From Mycobacterium sp. MS1601 (lineage in GTDB: Bacteria; Actinomycetota; Actinomycetes; Mycobacteriales; Mycobacteriaceae), in NCBI RefSeq assembly GCF_001984215.1, contig NZ_CP019421.1, positions 62,001 through 126,000 of the forward strand: DNA of 64,000 nt, written 5' to 3'. This document shows positions 14,186-22,937 of the stretch, piece by piece. The position numbers were made by a program, and so were the translations under genes. Each line of letters starts with the position of its first letter. Within the stretch, counting starts at the first letter, position 1. Below the pieces are notes generated by a model. The model searched no databases, had not been told where the DNA came from, and saw only the letters and a list, made by a program, of their open reading frames with translations.

Positions 14186-14617
14186 CTATCCACCGGTGGC
14201 CGAACCGCCACTGCTGGGATGAGCCTCGCCCATGTCAGGCACGGCGACAACTGGCGGCGGAAGCGCCCTCGCAACACCGGGAATGTTCACGCCGCGCCGT
14301 TCCAGAAACTCCTGGATCGCCAGCGACGCCGCATCCCCCTTCGGCAAGTCGTACTCGTCGATAAATGCAGCAAACGCGTTCGACACGTGGGTGTTGATGT
14401 GAACGTTCATCCCCGTGCGCTTGACCTTGCGGTTACGCAGCTGCTCCAGCGCCGGGTCGTGAGCGACCATATCGGCGACGGGGTTGCCCGCGGAGTGCGG
14501 TTGCGGCGCCGCGCGCAGATCCGGTGCGGGGGCGACACCACCACGGCCTCGCGCGGCATCCGGCGACACAGCCCGCCCCCGGGGATTGGGTAGCGGCATG
14601 GCATCCTTAGCGGCCAT
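14186..14617 (-). CDS. Small ParA partner, probable ribbon-helix-helix/ParB-type protein
   Basis: 143 residues. The start overlaps the end of parA by 11 bases, as expected for the second gene of a type Ib partition operon. Residues 65-110 (VKRTGMNVHINTHVSNAFAAFIDEYDL in parts, then AASLAIQEFLERRG) fit a ribbon-helix-helix: a short strand followed by two helices. The N- and C-terminal parts are Pro/Gly/Ala-rich and probably flexible. It should bind the centromere and stimulate ParA. Assignment rests mainly on position and size. Confidence 0.7.
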   Translation of the reverse strand: MAAKDAMPLPNPRGRAVSPDAARGRGGVAPAPDLRAAPQPHSAGNPVADMVAHDPALEQLRNRKVKRTGMNVHINTHVSNAFAAFIDEYDLPKGDAASLAIQEFLERRGVNIPGVARALPPPVVAVPDMGEAHPSSGGSATGG

Positions 14618-15461
14618 TGGTCATCAGTCCTTCCTCCGCGATGCGCTGTGCGACACGCCGATAGTCTTCTGCAGCAGTGCAACCCGGGTCGTAGACCGAA
14701 ATCGGCTGTCTGTGCGCCTTGGCCTCGGTGACTCGGATGGTCCGGGAGATGTATCCCAGATACTCTTTCTCCCAAGCATCTTCGACGGCGCGGCGGATTG
14801 ATTTGGTCGCGCGCGAGCCGCTCATGTAGTTGGTGAGCAGCACATGGGTGATCTTGATGCCGGGATTGTTGAGGTCCACGTTCTCCACGGCCGCGTCCAG
14901 CGAGGCGAGCGCGGCGACCTCATCGGGACCCGTGCCCACGGTGGCCAATACCCAGGAGGCCGCCGACAAGGCCGAGGCGGCCAGTTCGTTGAGCGTGGGC
15001 CGGCAGTCGATGATGACGAAGTCGTAGGCGGGCAGCATTTCCACCTCACGGCGCAGGCGCATCTGCCCGCCGGGGCCTAGGCCTTTATCCAGCTCGTCGA
15101 GGGCTTCGCGCGACGGCGCGACGTCGACCCCGTACTCGGTGCCCTGGATGACGTCGTTCAGCGGCAGCCTGCGGTGCTTCTCGGGGTGCAGAACGTTGAA
15201 CATGGTCGGGGTCGGATCGCCGTCCGGGGGGATCTCGAGTCCCAGACCCGAGGTGGCGTTGGCCTGGGGGTCGACGTCGATCAGCAGGACGCGGATGGGT
15301 CGGGTGATCTTTTCGGCTTCGTCGAATACCTCCAGCCGGGTCAGTTCGTAGCTGAGGTTCACCGCTGTGGTGGTCTTACCGACGCCGCCCTTGCGCATGG
15401 CAATAGCGATGACCACGGGCGGAGAATTTAGCGCCCGGACCAGCTTCGGAGTCTTTGGCAT
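14607..15461 (-). CDS. parA: ParA-family partition ATPase
   Basis: 284 residues from the ATG at 15461. The deviant Walker A motif KGGVGKTTTAVNLS lies near residue 26, Walker A' IDVDPQANATSGLG near 65, and Walker B FVIIDCRPTLNELA near 148, all typical of ParA/MinD ATPases. There is no N-terminal helix-turn-helix domain, so it is of the short Ib type, in which autoregulation is done by the partner. A TTG at 15467 is possible. However TATGAT sits 6 bases before the ATG, which is the usual layout of a leaderless mycobacterial transcript starting at that ATG. The partner gene overlaps its 3' end. Confidence 0.9.
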   Translation of the reverse strand: MPKTPKLVRALNSPPVVIAIAMRKGGVGKTTTAVNLSYELTRLEVFDEAEKITRPIRVLLIDVDPQANATSGLGLEIPPDGDPTPTMFNVLHPEKHRRLPLNDVIQGTEYGVDVAPSREALDELDKGLGPGGQMRLRREVEMLPAYDFVIIDCRPTLNELAASALSAASWVLATVGTGPDEVAALASLDAAVENVDLNNPGIKITHVLLTNYMSGSRATKSIRRAVEDAWEKEYLGYISRTIRVTEAKAHRQPISVYDPGCTAAEDYRRVAQRIAEEGLMTNGR

Positions 15462-15509
15462 GCGCAAATCATAACCTTCCGAGACTGGGGGAATGCCTCT
15501 ACCGAGGCA
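15462..15509 (-). promoter_or_regulatory. parA promoter and candidate operator
   Basis: On the minus strand TATGAT (15473-15468) is followed by 6 bases and the parA ATG, so transcription should begin at or next to the start codon. Upstream, at 15494-15509, the inverted repeat TGCCTC-GGTA-GAGGCA could be the binding site of the partition repressor. Confidence 0.55.
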
Positions 15510-15800
15510 AAAAACTTGCAGCGACCTGGGGCCATACCGTCATCGCAGGTCAAAGCATAATTCACACACATTGTGCGCGACACGCGCCCCCACTTTCACG
15601 AACAATGGAGGTTGTTTTCACGGGCCTCTAACGTCCTGCGTGGAAGAACCGTGCATCACTCGTGCACGCGGCAGGCCCCGGCGCTCGACTCATCTCACCG
15701 CCCCACCGGGAACACCCAGCGTCGACACGCCGCTCCCGCCCACCCTTTTTCGACCGAAATCCGACCGGCCGCGGACCGGTTTTCGCCCTGCACACGGCAA
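15510..15800. other. Divergent intergenic region, candidate centromere
   Basis: About 290 bases between parA and the + strand gene at 15813, without a convincing gene. Short inverted repeats are visible (GTGCA and TGCAC around 15653-15670), and the 15540-15610 part is less GC-rich. In type Ib plasmids the centromere often lies upstream of parA, so this is the first place to look; no iteron series is evident by eye. Confidence 0.35.
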
Positions 15801-15812
15801 TACGATTGGACA
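15801..15812 (+). promoter_or_regulatory. Leaderless promoter of the 15813 gene
   Basis: TACGAT at 15801-15806 (pattern TANNNT), then 6 bases and ATG, with no ribosome site. This is the typical geometry of mycobacterial leaderless mRNAs. Confidence 0.5.
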
Positions 15813-16091
15813 ATGAGCCCCCGCGCCGAAGATCTGACCTCGCCGGCCGGCGCCCTCAGCGCGGCCCTTGCCGCGCTCTGCGAGGCCAACGCCGAAGCCG
15901 AACAGTGGCGCCGCGGGCAATACGCCCGCACCGCGGCCGACTACGCCGCTGAGGTGTGGTGGCATCCCGCCGCCAGCAGCGAGCAACGCGCCGAAGCGTC
16001 TCGATGCCTGCGACTGTCCTACGACCTCGACGAGCAGACCAAGGCCCGCCACGCCCAGCTGCGCGCGGCCACCCACCTCAAGGCCGGATAG
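15813..16091 (+). CDS. Small helical hypothetical protein
   Basis: 92 residues from the ATG at 15813. Ala/Glu-rich and helical throughout (AALCEANAEAEQWRRGQYARTAADYAAEVWW in parts; RLSYDLDEQTKARHAQLRAA). Similar tiny helical proteins occur on mycobacterial ESX plasmids. No ribosome site precedes the ATG, in keeping with the leaderless promoter. It converges on eccE, and the two share one hairpin terminator. Confidence 0.65.
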   Translation: MSPRAEDLTSPAGALSAALAALCEANAEAEQWRRGQYARTAADYAAEVWWHPAASSEQRAEASRCLRLSYDLDEQTKARHAQLRAATHLKAG

Positions 16092-16108
16092 GCCCTTCCA
16101 CGCAGCAC

Positions 16109-16142
16109 AGTGCCCGCCACGATCTTTCGTGGCGGGCACTGT
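16109..16142. terminator. Bidirectional hairpin terminator
   Basis: A perfect 15-bp stem (CAGTGCCCGCCACGA with its complement) and a 4-base TCTT loop lie between the stop of the + strand gene (16091) and the stop of eccE (16156). It can serve both strands. Confidence 0.85.
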
Positions 16143-16155
16143 TGCTGTCGGACTA

Positions 16156-18117
16156 CTACTTCCCCGGCGGAGGCGGGAAGTTGCGCGGCGGGCGCCGCGG
16201 GGCCGGCGGCGGGGGCGACTCCGCTGTGCGCTGGCTGCGCGGAACTCGTTGCGGCCCACCAAGGTCGCGGTGCCGGCCACCTCCATTGGACCCGTTGTCG
16301 GCATGGTTTCCGTTGGTCCCGGCAGTGGCCAGGTCGCCCGCCGGCACAGGTGCTTGCACCGGCGGCTGCGGCGCCCAGGGGGCCGGGGCGCTCGGAGCCA
16401 CCGGATCCGGCACCGGCGCAGGCGCCGGCATCCGCACCTCTGCAGCTCGACGCGGGGTACGCGTCAGCACCGGCGCAGTGGACACTGTGCGCCGCGGCTG
16501 CTGGATCTGGTCGGAGCCCAGGCCCAGGTACCGATCCTCTTCACGGGTGCGGATGGTCAGAATGCTGACCGGCTCGGCATCGTTGATCGACACCTCCAGC
16601 ACCTGTCCGGGGCCTTCGACGATGGTCATGTCCGCGCCGCCGCCGGCCGCGTCCGGGCCCAGCAGCCGCAACACCGTGCGCGCGGGCACCGTGGTGACCG
16701 TGCGCCCGTCGAAGATCGCGACGTCACAGGTACGCGCACCGGCAGTGGCGTAGAACAGCCGCCGGTCGTCGTCGACGGTGGCCACCAGGCTCTCCCAGCG
16801 CTGCCGGTCATCGGTATGGATGGCGACCACAGCACCGGTGACCACGGCGCGCAAAACCAACTGCCGAGCCACTTCTGGCCCTACACGCGCGTCGATGCGG
16901 CGCCGCTTGGGCGATCCTGACTGATCCCACAGCGGCACGGCGACAAGGGTTCCCTCATCGATCTGGCCGAGAATCTGCCCGGATGGGCCGATGGGGACGC
17001 GCACGTCGCGAACCGCTGAGAACGCCACTGTCGGCATCGTCGCTTCCAAGCTGCGATCCCCGCCCGGCAGCCCCGCATCGAGCATCTTGCGCTGAATACC
17101 GGTGGGGCGGGCCAACTTCGCTTCCGCGAGCGGCTTGTAGGCCTTGCCGTGGTGCACGTAGCGGACCAGCACACCGACCTGGACCTCGGAGACACCACCT
17201 GCACCGGTCAGGCGGATCACGGTGACCGTCTCTTCGGTACGCCAGGACCACCACTGGTCGAATTGGCCGTGAGCCAACAGTTCTGGGTTACCGACGTAGG
17301 TGGTGATGAAGTTCGGGCCCGACCGGATGTAGGACCACTTCTCCTGGTTGTCGACCGCCCCTACCGGCGCTAACAGCACGTCCCCCATGGCGTCGAGTTC
17401 CTCGGCCGACAGTGCATGTGCCCGATGCTGCTCCTGCTGCAGACGCTGCACCACCCGGTGCGCCGCGGCTGCCAGCGCTTTGGGCCCAGCGCTACGCGAG
17501 GGACCTTGTTCCACGATGCGGCTGAGGTTGTCCAAGTCATTGAGCCGCAACACCAACCACGTACGGCGCTGCCCGACGAGGCGCCGGGGACCCACGAACT
17601 GCGAGTACACGGTCCGATACGCAGTCCCTGGCGGAACGTGGCAGCCCGCCTCGACGACGTCGATGTCGATGTTGAGCCCGTATTGGCTCATCAGCGAGAC
17701 CACCAGCTCCAGAGGCAGCTCGCTGCCGCCGAACGACCGTCCTCCGGCCTCGGTGTTCAAAGCCAGTGTCGGGCCGACCTCGACCGCGGCGACCAACGTA
17801 TGCCCATCCCAACGCACTCCGGCGTTGCCGGAGATGACGTTGATGTCGGTGGCCGGCGTCAGCGCCGGCGGCAGCGGTTGGCGCCGATGGCGCAGAAACG
17901 ACCAGACGACGCCGAACCACTCGACGAGAACGACCCGGCCGCGGATCGGGATGAACAGTCCGATCGCCGCGACCAGCAGGATCAGCACAGCCGCCCACAC
18001 GGGCAGGTGCTTGGACATGGTGAACGCCACGACCACCCACACCGCGATGCCATAGACGAGCGCCGAGACCATGGGAAGCCGGATCCAGCGCCCCCGGGGA
18101 CGCGCCACAGTCGCCAT
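16156..18117 (-). CDS. eccE: ESX core membrane component EccE with long Pro-rich tail
   Basis: 653 residues from the ATG at 18117, which overlaps the mycP stop (TGATG). Two transmembrane helices near residues 15-55 (MVSALVYGIAVWVVVAFTM; AAVLILLVAAIGLFIPI) are followed by the EccE soluble domain (GVRWDGHTLVAAVEVGP, RTWLVLRLND). EccE is the peripheral subunit of the ESX membrane complex with EccB, EccC and EccD. Chromosomal EccE proteins are mostly shorter. Here the last 90 or so residues form a Pro/Ala/Gly/Asn-rich tail ending in PPPPGK, which may be an interaction arm. Last gene of the ESX operon. Confidence 0.9.
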   Translation of the reverse strand: MATVARPRGRWIRLPMVSALVYGIAVWVVVAFTMSKHLPVWAAVLILLVAAIGLFIPIRGRVVLVEWFGVVWSFLRHRRQPLPPALTPATDINVISGNAGVRWDGHTLVAAVEVGPTLALNTEAGGRSFGGSELPLELVVSLMSQYGLNIDIDVVEAGCHVPPGTAYRTVYSQFVGPRRLVGQRRTWLVLRLNDLDNLSRIVEQGPSRSAGPKALAAAAHRVVQRLQQEQHRAHALSAEELDAMGDVLLAPVGAVDNQEKWSYIRSGPNFITTYVGNPELLAHGQFDQWWSWRTEETVTVIRLTGAGGVSEVQVGVLVRYVHHGKAYKPLAEAKLARPTGIQRKMLDAGLPGGDRSLEATMPTVAFSAVRDVRVPIGPSGQILGQIDEGTLVAVPLWDQSGSPKRRRIDARVGPEVARQLVLRAVVTGAVVAIHTDDRQRWESLVATVDDDRRLFYATAGARTCDVAIFDGRTVTTVPARTVLRLLGPDAAGGGADMTIVEGPGQVLEVSINDAEPVSILTIRTREEDRYLGLGSDQIQQPRRTVSTAPVLTRTPRRAAEVRMPAPAPVPDPVAPSAPAPWAPQPPVQAPVPAGDLATAGTNGNHADNGSNGGGRHRDLGGPQRVPRSQRTAESPPPPAPRRPPRNFPPPPGK

Positions 18118-19553
18118 CACTGCCTCCCTCGCCGAGTACCGGTCGCCGCCACGACGATGAAGACCACGACCACGACGGCTGCCATCGCCCCGATGGCGAT
18201 CGCCGCGATCCACTTCGGCGCGGAATCCGGTGGTGGCGGGCGTTTGGGCAGCGACAGCTCAGCAGCCTGCACGGTCACTGCGGGTGCGCCCTCGATCGGG
18301 ATCTCGTAGGTCAGCGCCGCGACGGGATCGATGAGCCCGCGTCCCACGACGTTGTCGACTCCGCGGGCGGGAGCGTGAGCGGTGGTGATGATCCGCGTCG
18401 CCACCTCACGGGCGGTCATCTGTGGGAACCGTGAGCGCAGCAGCGCCGCGGTTCCTGATACGTAGGCCGCCGCGAACGACGTCCCGGCGATCGGCACCAG
18501 ACCCGCTTCCTCCCCGGGGACGCCGTTGATGACGCCCTCACCGCTGGAGGACAGCGACACGATGCCTGATCCGGGTGCGGCCACGTCGACCCACGGTCCA
18601 GCCATGGAGTTCTCTGCGCGCACCCCCTCGGGCGAGACGAACCCGACCGAGAGCACCAGGTCGTCAAACCATGACGGCGTCGACACCACGCTCACCCCAC
18701 CCCAGTTGCGCGGATCGTCGGGTCGGGTGGGGTCGGCCTCGGGGTTGCTCTTGCAGCTCTGGTTGCCGGCGCCGGAATCGACGGAGGCATTGACGTTGCC
18801 GGCCGCAGCGACGACGAGAGCGTCTTTGACCTCCACGGCGTACTTCAACGCCCCGCCCAGGATCGCCTGGTCGATCGGAGTGCTCACCTTCACGCACGAC
18901 ACCACCGAGACGTTGATGACGCGTGCGCCCATGTTGGCGGCGTGCACGATCGCCCGGGCCAGTGTCCGGATGTCCCCTGCGGTCCGAGAGCTGTTGGGAT
19001 CGTCGGGATTTGCCGAGATGTTCTCGGGCATGTACGCCAGCGACGTCTGACGGATGGCCAGGATCTGCGCGTTGGGTGCCACACCGATCAGCCCGTCGGT
19101 AGGCGCCGGCGCCGCGCCGATGATGCCCGCGACGATCGTTCCGTGCCCTTCGCAGTCCTCAAATCCGTTGGCACCCGTGCCGGGGTCCACGTAGTCACCC
19201 CCGGCGATCATGCCGGGCAACCGAGGCTGAGGGCGCACACCGGTGTCGATCACCGCGACGATGACCCCGGCGCCGGTGGAGAACTTGTGTGCCTGCTCGA
19301 TCTGCAGCGACGTCAACGGCGGCGGGGTCTTGGCCAGATCGGAGTTGGGCAGAACCCCACCGACCACGCACGCCCCGTTCTTGCGCATGGGCCCGTCGGG
19401 CCCTGGCGGCCCGTCCGGCGGCGCGGCAGCCACATCAGGATTGGGCGGGGTCACCGCGCCGGCAGTTCCCAGCGGCGTCGCGGCGACCAGCGCGGTCACC
19501 GCGGCCAGGGCGGCCGCGGTGCGCGTGGCGGCGAGCACGGCGCGCGCGGTCAC
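18117..19553 (-). CDS. mycP: Mycosin subtilisin-like protease MycP
   Basis: 478 residues. A signal peptide covers about 1-33. The catalytic triad is Asp103 (VAVIDTGV), His137 (EGHGTIVAG) and Ser359 (GTSFAAAYVSG), with Asn253 in AAAGN as oxyanion residue. A C-terminal transmembrane anchor (IAAIAIGAMAAVVVVVFIVVAA) ends near 470 with a short basic tail. This matches mycosins, which stabilise the ESX membrane complex and cleave some substrates outside the inner membrane. Its GTG start overlaps the eccD stop and its stop overlaps the eccE start, so eccD-mycP-eccE are translationally coupled. Confidence 0.95.
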   Translation of the reverse strand: MTARAVLAATRTAAALAAVTALVAATPLGTAGAVTPPNPDVAAAPPDGPPGPDGPMRKNGACVVGGVLPNSDLAKTPPPLTSLQIEQAHKFSTGAGVIVAVIDTGVRPQPRLPGMIAGGDYVDPGTGANGFEDCEGHGTIVAGIIGAAPAPTDGLIGVAPNAQILAIRQTSLAYMPENISANPDDPNSSRTAGDIRTLARAIVHAANMGARVINVSVVSCVKVSTPIDQAILGGALKYAVEVKDALVVAAAGNVNASVDSGAGNQSCKSNPEADPTRPDDPRNWGGVSVVSTPSWFDDLVLSVGFVSPEGVRAENSMAGPWVDVAAPGSGIVSLSSSGEGVINGVPGEEAGLVPIAGTSFAAAYVSGTAALLRSRFPQMTAREVATRIITTAHAPARGVDNVVGRGLIDPVAALTYEIPIEGAPAVTVQAAELSLPKRPPPPDSAPKWIAAIAIGAMAAVVVVVFIVVAATGTRRGRQ

Positions 19554-21109
19554 AGCAGGTTCCGGAAGAACGCGAAGGCCCCGACGATCCAGAAGGCCAG
19601 CATGGCCACCGCCATGTTCGCCGTGAACTCCAGATACTCGATGCGCCGCAGCGGGATTGGCGACTTGATCCGCCCGGGCAGCATCATCCCGGCCAGCGCG
19701 GCCAAGACCGTCACCAGCGCCACCCCGCCGACGACGCTGATCTCGGCGATCACATTGGACGTGCCGGTGATGATCGTCAGGGTGAACCCGACCAGCAAGA
19801 TGAACGCGCCGACGAAGAAGGTGATCGCGTGCGCGCGATCAGGCAGGGAGCGCCCGCGCAGCACCAGGACCAGGATCGACAGGATCGCGACGGCGACTTC
19901 ACCCCAGAAGTAGTGCGTTGCAGGCTCGGTGGCCACGATCGCTCCGGCGACAATAGTCACCACCGCGGCGACCAACAGACCGGTGAGGTACTTGTTGGAG
20001 ACCCGCGCTCGGCGTTCGAGCTGGGCGTCCTCGTCCTCGGAGAGCGCCACCGTGCGCACATCGTTGCCGTCGTCGAACACTTCGACGACCATGGCCGCCT
20101 CGTCGAGTTCGGTGCGGTCGATGTCTTCACCCGGTACCGGCAGGCTCGGCGGTTTGACCCCGGCAAGGGAGAGGGCCATACCTGGCGCCAGGGCCACCAG
20201 GATCATTCCGACGACGACCGCGACCGTGCCGATTTGGCGCATGTCGAATTCGGTGAAGGTGCGCACCCCGGCCGCGGCCGCACCGGTCACCGCCAGCGTC
20301 ACCACCGCGGTGTGCACGCTGATACCAATGCCGCTGAGCCACAGCACAATAAGCGACACCGCGGCGACGGTGAACGCCGCAGCGAAGAAATTCGCCGCCG
20401 TCCAGTGGCCCGGCGAATTCTCATACGCCGGTACGATCACCCACCCCAGTGAGAACGCCAGCGGGATCGCGGCGATGCCGGCAACGTAGGACACCGGCCG
20501 GTTCGAGCGGCGCGACGCGACGATGGCGCCGATGATCGCCAGTAGTGTCAGCGCGCCGGCAGGCGGCGCCCACCACACGTTCGACGGGGTGGACCACCAC
20601 GCCGCGATGGTCAGGGCCGCGGTGAGCGCAGCGCCTCCCACGATGGCGATCAGCCCGAGCACCCGCGCGGTATCGGCGGTGAAGGAGGCGAACTTGACGG
20701 CGTTGAACTCAGCCAGCGCGTCGCTGCCGTCTTCGATGATCGGCTTGAACACTTCTGTCGAGTGCACCTCGCGCAGCAGCAGCCGCGCGCCGTCGAGGAC
20801 ACCCGCTTCGGCCAGCGACAGTGTCCGCGCGAACGGCATCCCGCCTTCCTGGGCAAGGGTGTAGACCCCCGTGGTGGTGAAGTCGACGGCCAACCCTTCG
20901 CTGCGCAGAGTGTCGGACAGGAACGGCACCAGCCCTTCCATGACGATCGACAGCGGAGCGTGCGCGGCCAGCGAGGTGTCGACGTTGTAGTTGCCTACGT
21001 GGATCGCTACGCGGATCTGCTCGGGAACCGCCGCAACGGTGGTGGTGCTGCTCTCTGGCTGACCGCTCGGATCAGCGGGCAAAGATTCAAGCGGCAAGAC
21101 GACTGACAT
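19550..21109 (-). CDS. eccD: ESX channel-like membrane protein EccD
   Basis: 519 residues. The first 100 form the ubiquitin-like (YukD-type) domain (QIRVAIHVGNYNVDTSLAAHAPL in parts). A linker and about eleven transmembrane helices follow from near residue 150 to the end (VLGLIAIVGGAALTAALTIAA, GALTLLAIIGAIVASRR and others). A cytoplasmic insertion near 320-375 is acidic and charged. EccD dimers form the large membrane vestibule of the ESX complex. It starts 20 bases after the MinD-like gene and overlaps mycP. Confidence 0.95.
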   Translation of the reverse strand: MSVVLPLESLPADPSGQPESSTTTVAAVPEQIRVAIHVGNYNVDTSLAAHAPLSIVMEGLVPFLSDTLRSEGLAVDFTTTGVYTLAQEGGMPFARTLSLAEAGVLDGARLLLREVHSTEVFKPIIEDGSDALAEFNAVKFASFTADTARVLGLIAIVGGAALTAALTIAAWWSTPSNVWWAPPAGALTLLAIIGAIVASRRSNRPVSYVAGIAAIPLAFSLGWVIVPAYENSPGHWTAANFFAAAFTVAAVSLIVLWLSGIGISVHTAVVTLAVTGAAAAGVRTFTEFDMRQIGTVAVVVGMILVALAPGMALSLAGVKPPSLPVPGEDIDRTELDEAAMVVEVFDDGNDVRTVALSEDEDAQLERRARVSNKYLTGLLVAAVVTIVAGAIVATEPATHYFWGEVAVAILSILVLVLRGRSLPDRAHAITFFVGAFILLVGFTLTIITGTSNVIAEISVVGGVALVTVLAALAGMMLPGRIKSPIPLRRIEYLEFTANMAVAMLAFWIVGAFAFFRNLL

Positions 21110-21128
21110 TGGTTGTCTCCCTTGATAT

Positions 21129-22754
21129 TTAGCTAGCCGCGGCGACCGGCGCCGGCGGCTGCGGCACGGAGAAGTCGTCGGCCAGAATCGCTGCGAGGTC
21201 CTCGAACTTCCGCCGCGTCTTCTTCTTCAGCTTGTCCAGGTCCACGAAGAGGCCCTCATCGAGATGCGGGTCGAAGGGAATGTGGTGCATCTTGAGTTGC
21301 TGGCGCGCCAGCACCGTGGTCAGCTTCTCCACATCCAAGCGGGTGTTGGCCGTGGTTTCGTTGATCACGGCGACGGTGCGCGCCAACAGGCCCTGATAGC
21401 CGTGATTGCGCAACCAGTCGATGGCATACCCGGCCTTTTCTGCACCGGGTCGGGACGCTTCCACAAGCAGCACAAGGGCATTGGACCTGTTCAGCATCTC
21501 GCGCACGACTGCGGAGTTCAGGGCCTTGTCGCCGTCCCAGAGCAACATGCTGTAGTAGTGCGAGGCGATTTCGTAGACATCGCTGATGTCCTCGGGAACG
21601 AGCACCCGTTCGCCGTCGGGGCGCCACCCATTGGCCAGCACATTGAGGTCGGTGTCGGTGGTGGACAGGAACCGCTGCACCTGATCGTGCTGGCGCAGAT
21701 CGTTGGACTCGGTGTCGAGCATCTCCATCATCGACAGGTTGTTCGGATGCACCGCGGTGCGCGAGGGCAGGTCACCGGCGTCCGGGTCGGCGTCCACGGC
21801 GAGGATTCCGTCGGATCGGTACTTGGCGAAGGTCTGCCCCAGCGTGGCGGTCACCGTCGTCTTACCGGCCCCGCCTTTGAGGGTGAGCACGGCGATCGCG
21901 TACATGGTGTCCTTGGGTGCGCGGATGCGCGCATACACATCGCGGCGGCGCTGCTCCTTCTTGCTGGGCTTGAGTTTGAACCCGGCCTTGTTGGTCGCGC
22001 CGCGCCAGCCGGTGTTGGCGACCGGCGTGCGTTCCTCGTTGGCCGCCACGATCAGCTCCTGGCGGATGCCGGCCGAGGCCGCCTGAATCGGCGCGTTGGC
22101 CCGCCGGTACTGATCCGGCTCGGCTTGACGTCCGACCGCTTGTTCGCGATCGGGGACTGACTGGCGGCCACGCTCCTGATCGGGGACCACGGGGATCTGC
22201 GCGGTCATCTCCGACGGGCGGAAATGGCCGTGCTGATTGGTCGCTTCCTCGGAGCCTCGGAACTGCTCGCCCTGCGGCGGCTGCGGCTGCTGTGGACGCC
22301 GCGGCGCCATCGCCGGGCCCGGCCGCTGCGCCTGAGGCGTCGCAGTCGGCTGGCCCCACTGCTGGGCGGGAGCTGCGGGCTGCGCTCCCCACTGGGCGGG
22401 ACCTGACTGTGCCGGCGCGGGTGCACCGTTGGGGCGCGCCGAGTTCTGCGCCGGGGGCTGACCCCACGACGGCTGAGGACGCGACGGCGGCGGCGGTGTA
22501 GCCGTGGCATCGGGCCCGAACCGGTCTCGCCCTTGAGCCGGCGGTGCCGGCGGCGGCGTGTCCGGGCGCGCCGACCAGTCGCCAGCGCCGGCCGGCGCGA
22601 TCATCGTGGGCGGCGGGCCCGGCAGATCTTCCGGCGCGGCACCGGATTCTGGTGCCAAGCCACTGCTTTCCGATGGTGCGGACTGCGTGGACTCTGCAGG
22701 AGTCTCCGGTTCCGACCAGTGCCGGCCGTTGCCCGTATCGACGTCTTCAGCCAT
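21129..22754 (-). CDS. EspI-like protein: Pro-rich region plus MinD/ParA-type ATPase
   Basis: 541 residues from the ATG at 22754 (GAGAGG site). Residues 1-270 are Pro/Gln/Ala-rich and probably disordered. The C-terminal half is a MinD/ParA-like P-loop ATPase with KGGAGKTTVTATLG and AVDADPDAGDLPSRT. The same architecture is found in EspI of ESX-1 and in the Rv3888c protein of ESX-2, both encoded next to eccD. EspI is reported to modulate ESX-1 secretion when ATP is low; whether this protein does so is inference. The gap to espG (184 bases) holds a copy of the 19-bp element. Confidence 0.85.
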   Translation of the reverse strand: MAEDVDTGNGRHWSEPETPAESTQSAPSESSGLAPESGAAPEDLPGPPPTMIAPAGAGDWSARPDTPPPAPPAQGRDRFGPDATATPPPPSRPQPSWGQPPAQNSARPNGAPAPAQSGPAQWGAQPAAPAQQWGQPTATPQAQRPGPAMAPRRPQQPQPPQGEQFRGSEEATNQHGHFRPSEMTAQIPVVPDQERGRQSVPDREQAVGRQAEPDQYRRANAPIQAASAGIRQELIVAANEERTPVANTGWRGATNKAGFKLKPSKKEQRRRDVYARIRAPKDTMYAIAVLTLKGGAGKTTVTATLGQTFAKYRSDGILAVDADPDAGDLPSRTAVHPNNLSMMEMLDTESNDLRQHDQVQRFLSTTDTDLNVLANGWRPDGERVLVPEDISDVYEIASHYYSMLLWDGDKALNSAVVREMLNRSNALVLLVEASRPGAEKAGYAIDWLRNHGYQGLLARTVAVINETTANTRLDVEKLTTVLARQQLKMHHIPFDPHLDEGLFVDLDKLKKKTRRKFEDLAAILADDFSVPQPPAPVAAAS

Positions 22755-22918
22755 TCGGCTCACCTCTCCCCGCAAAATGAATCGTGGTGACCGGCATATC
22801 GTCCGGTCGTTTGACAGCTGCCACCCTGGGCGTGCCCCAGGGCCATTCTCCCAGCGTTCACCAGCACACTAGCGCACCAAAATGGGCGAAATCGGCGCCG
22901 CCGGGCACCCATTTTCCT

Positions 22919-22937
22919 GCACTGATGTCACGTCCCG
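22919..22937 (+). promoter_or_regulatory. Dispersed 19-bp element, copy 5
   Basis: Reads GCACTGATGTCACGTCCCG and directly abuts the espG stop codon. Together with copy 1 it shares the wider context CCTGCACTGAT. Confidence 0.6.
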
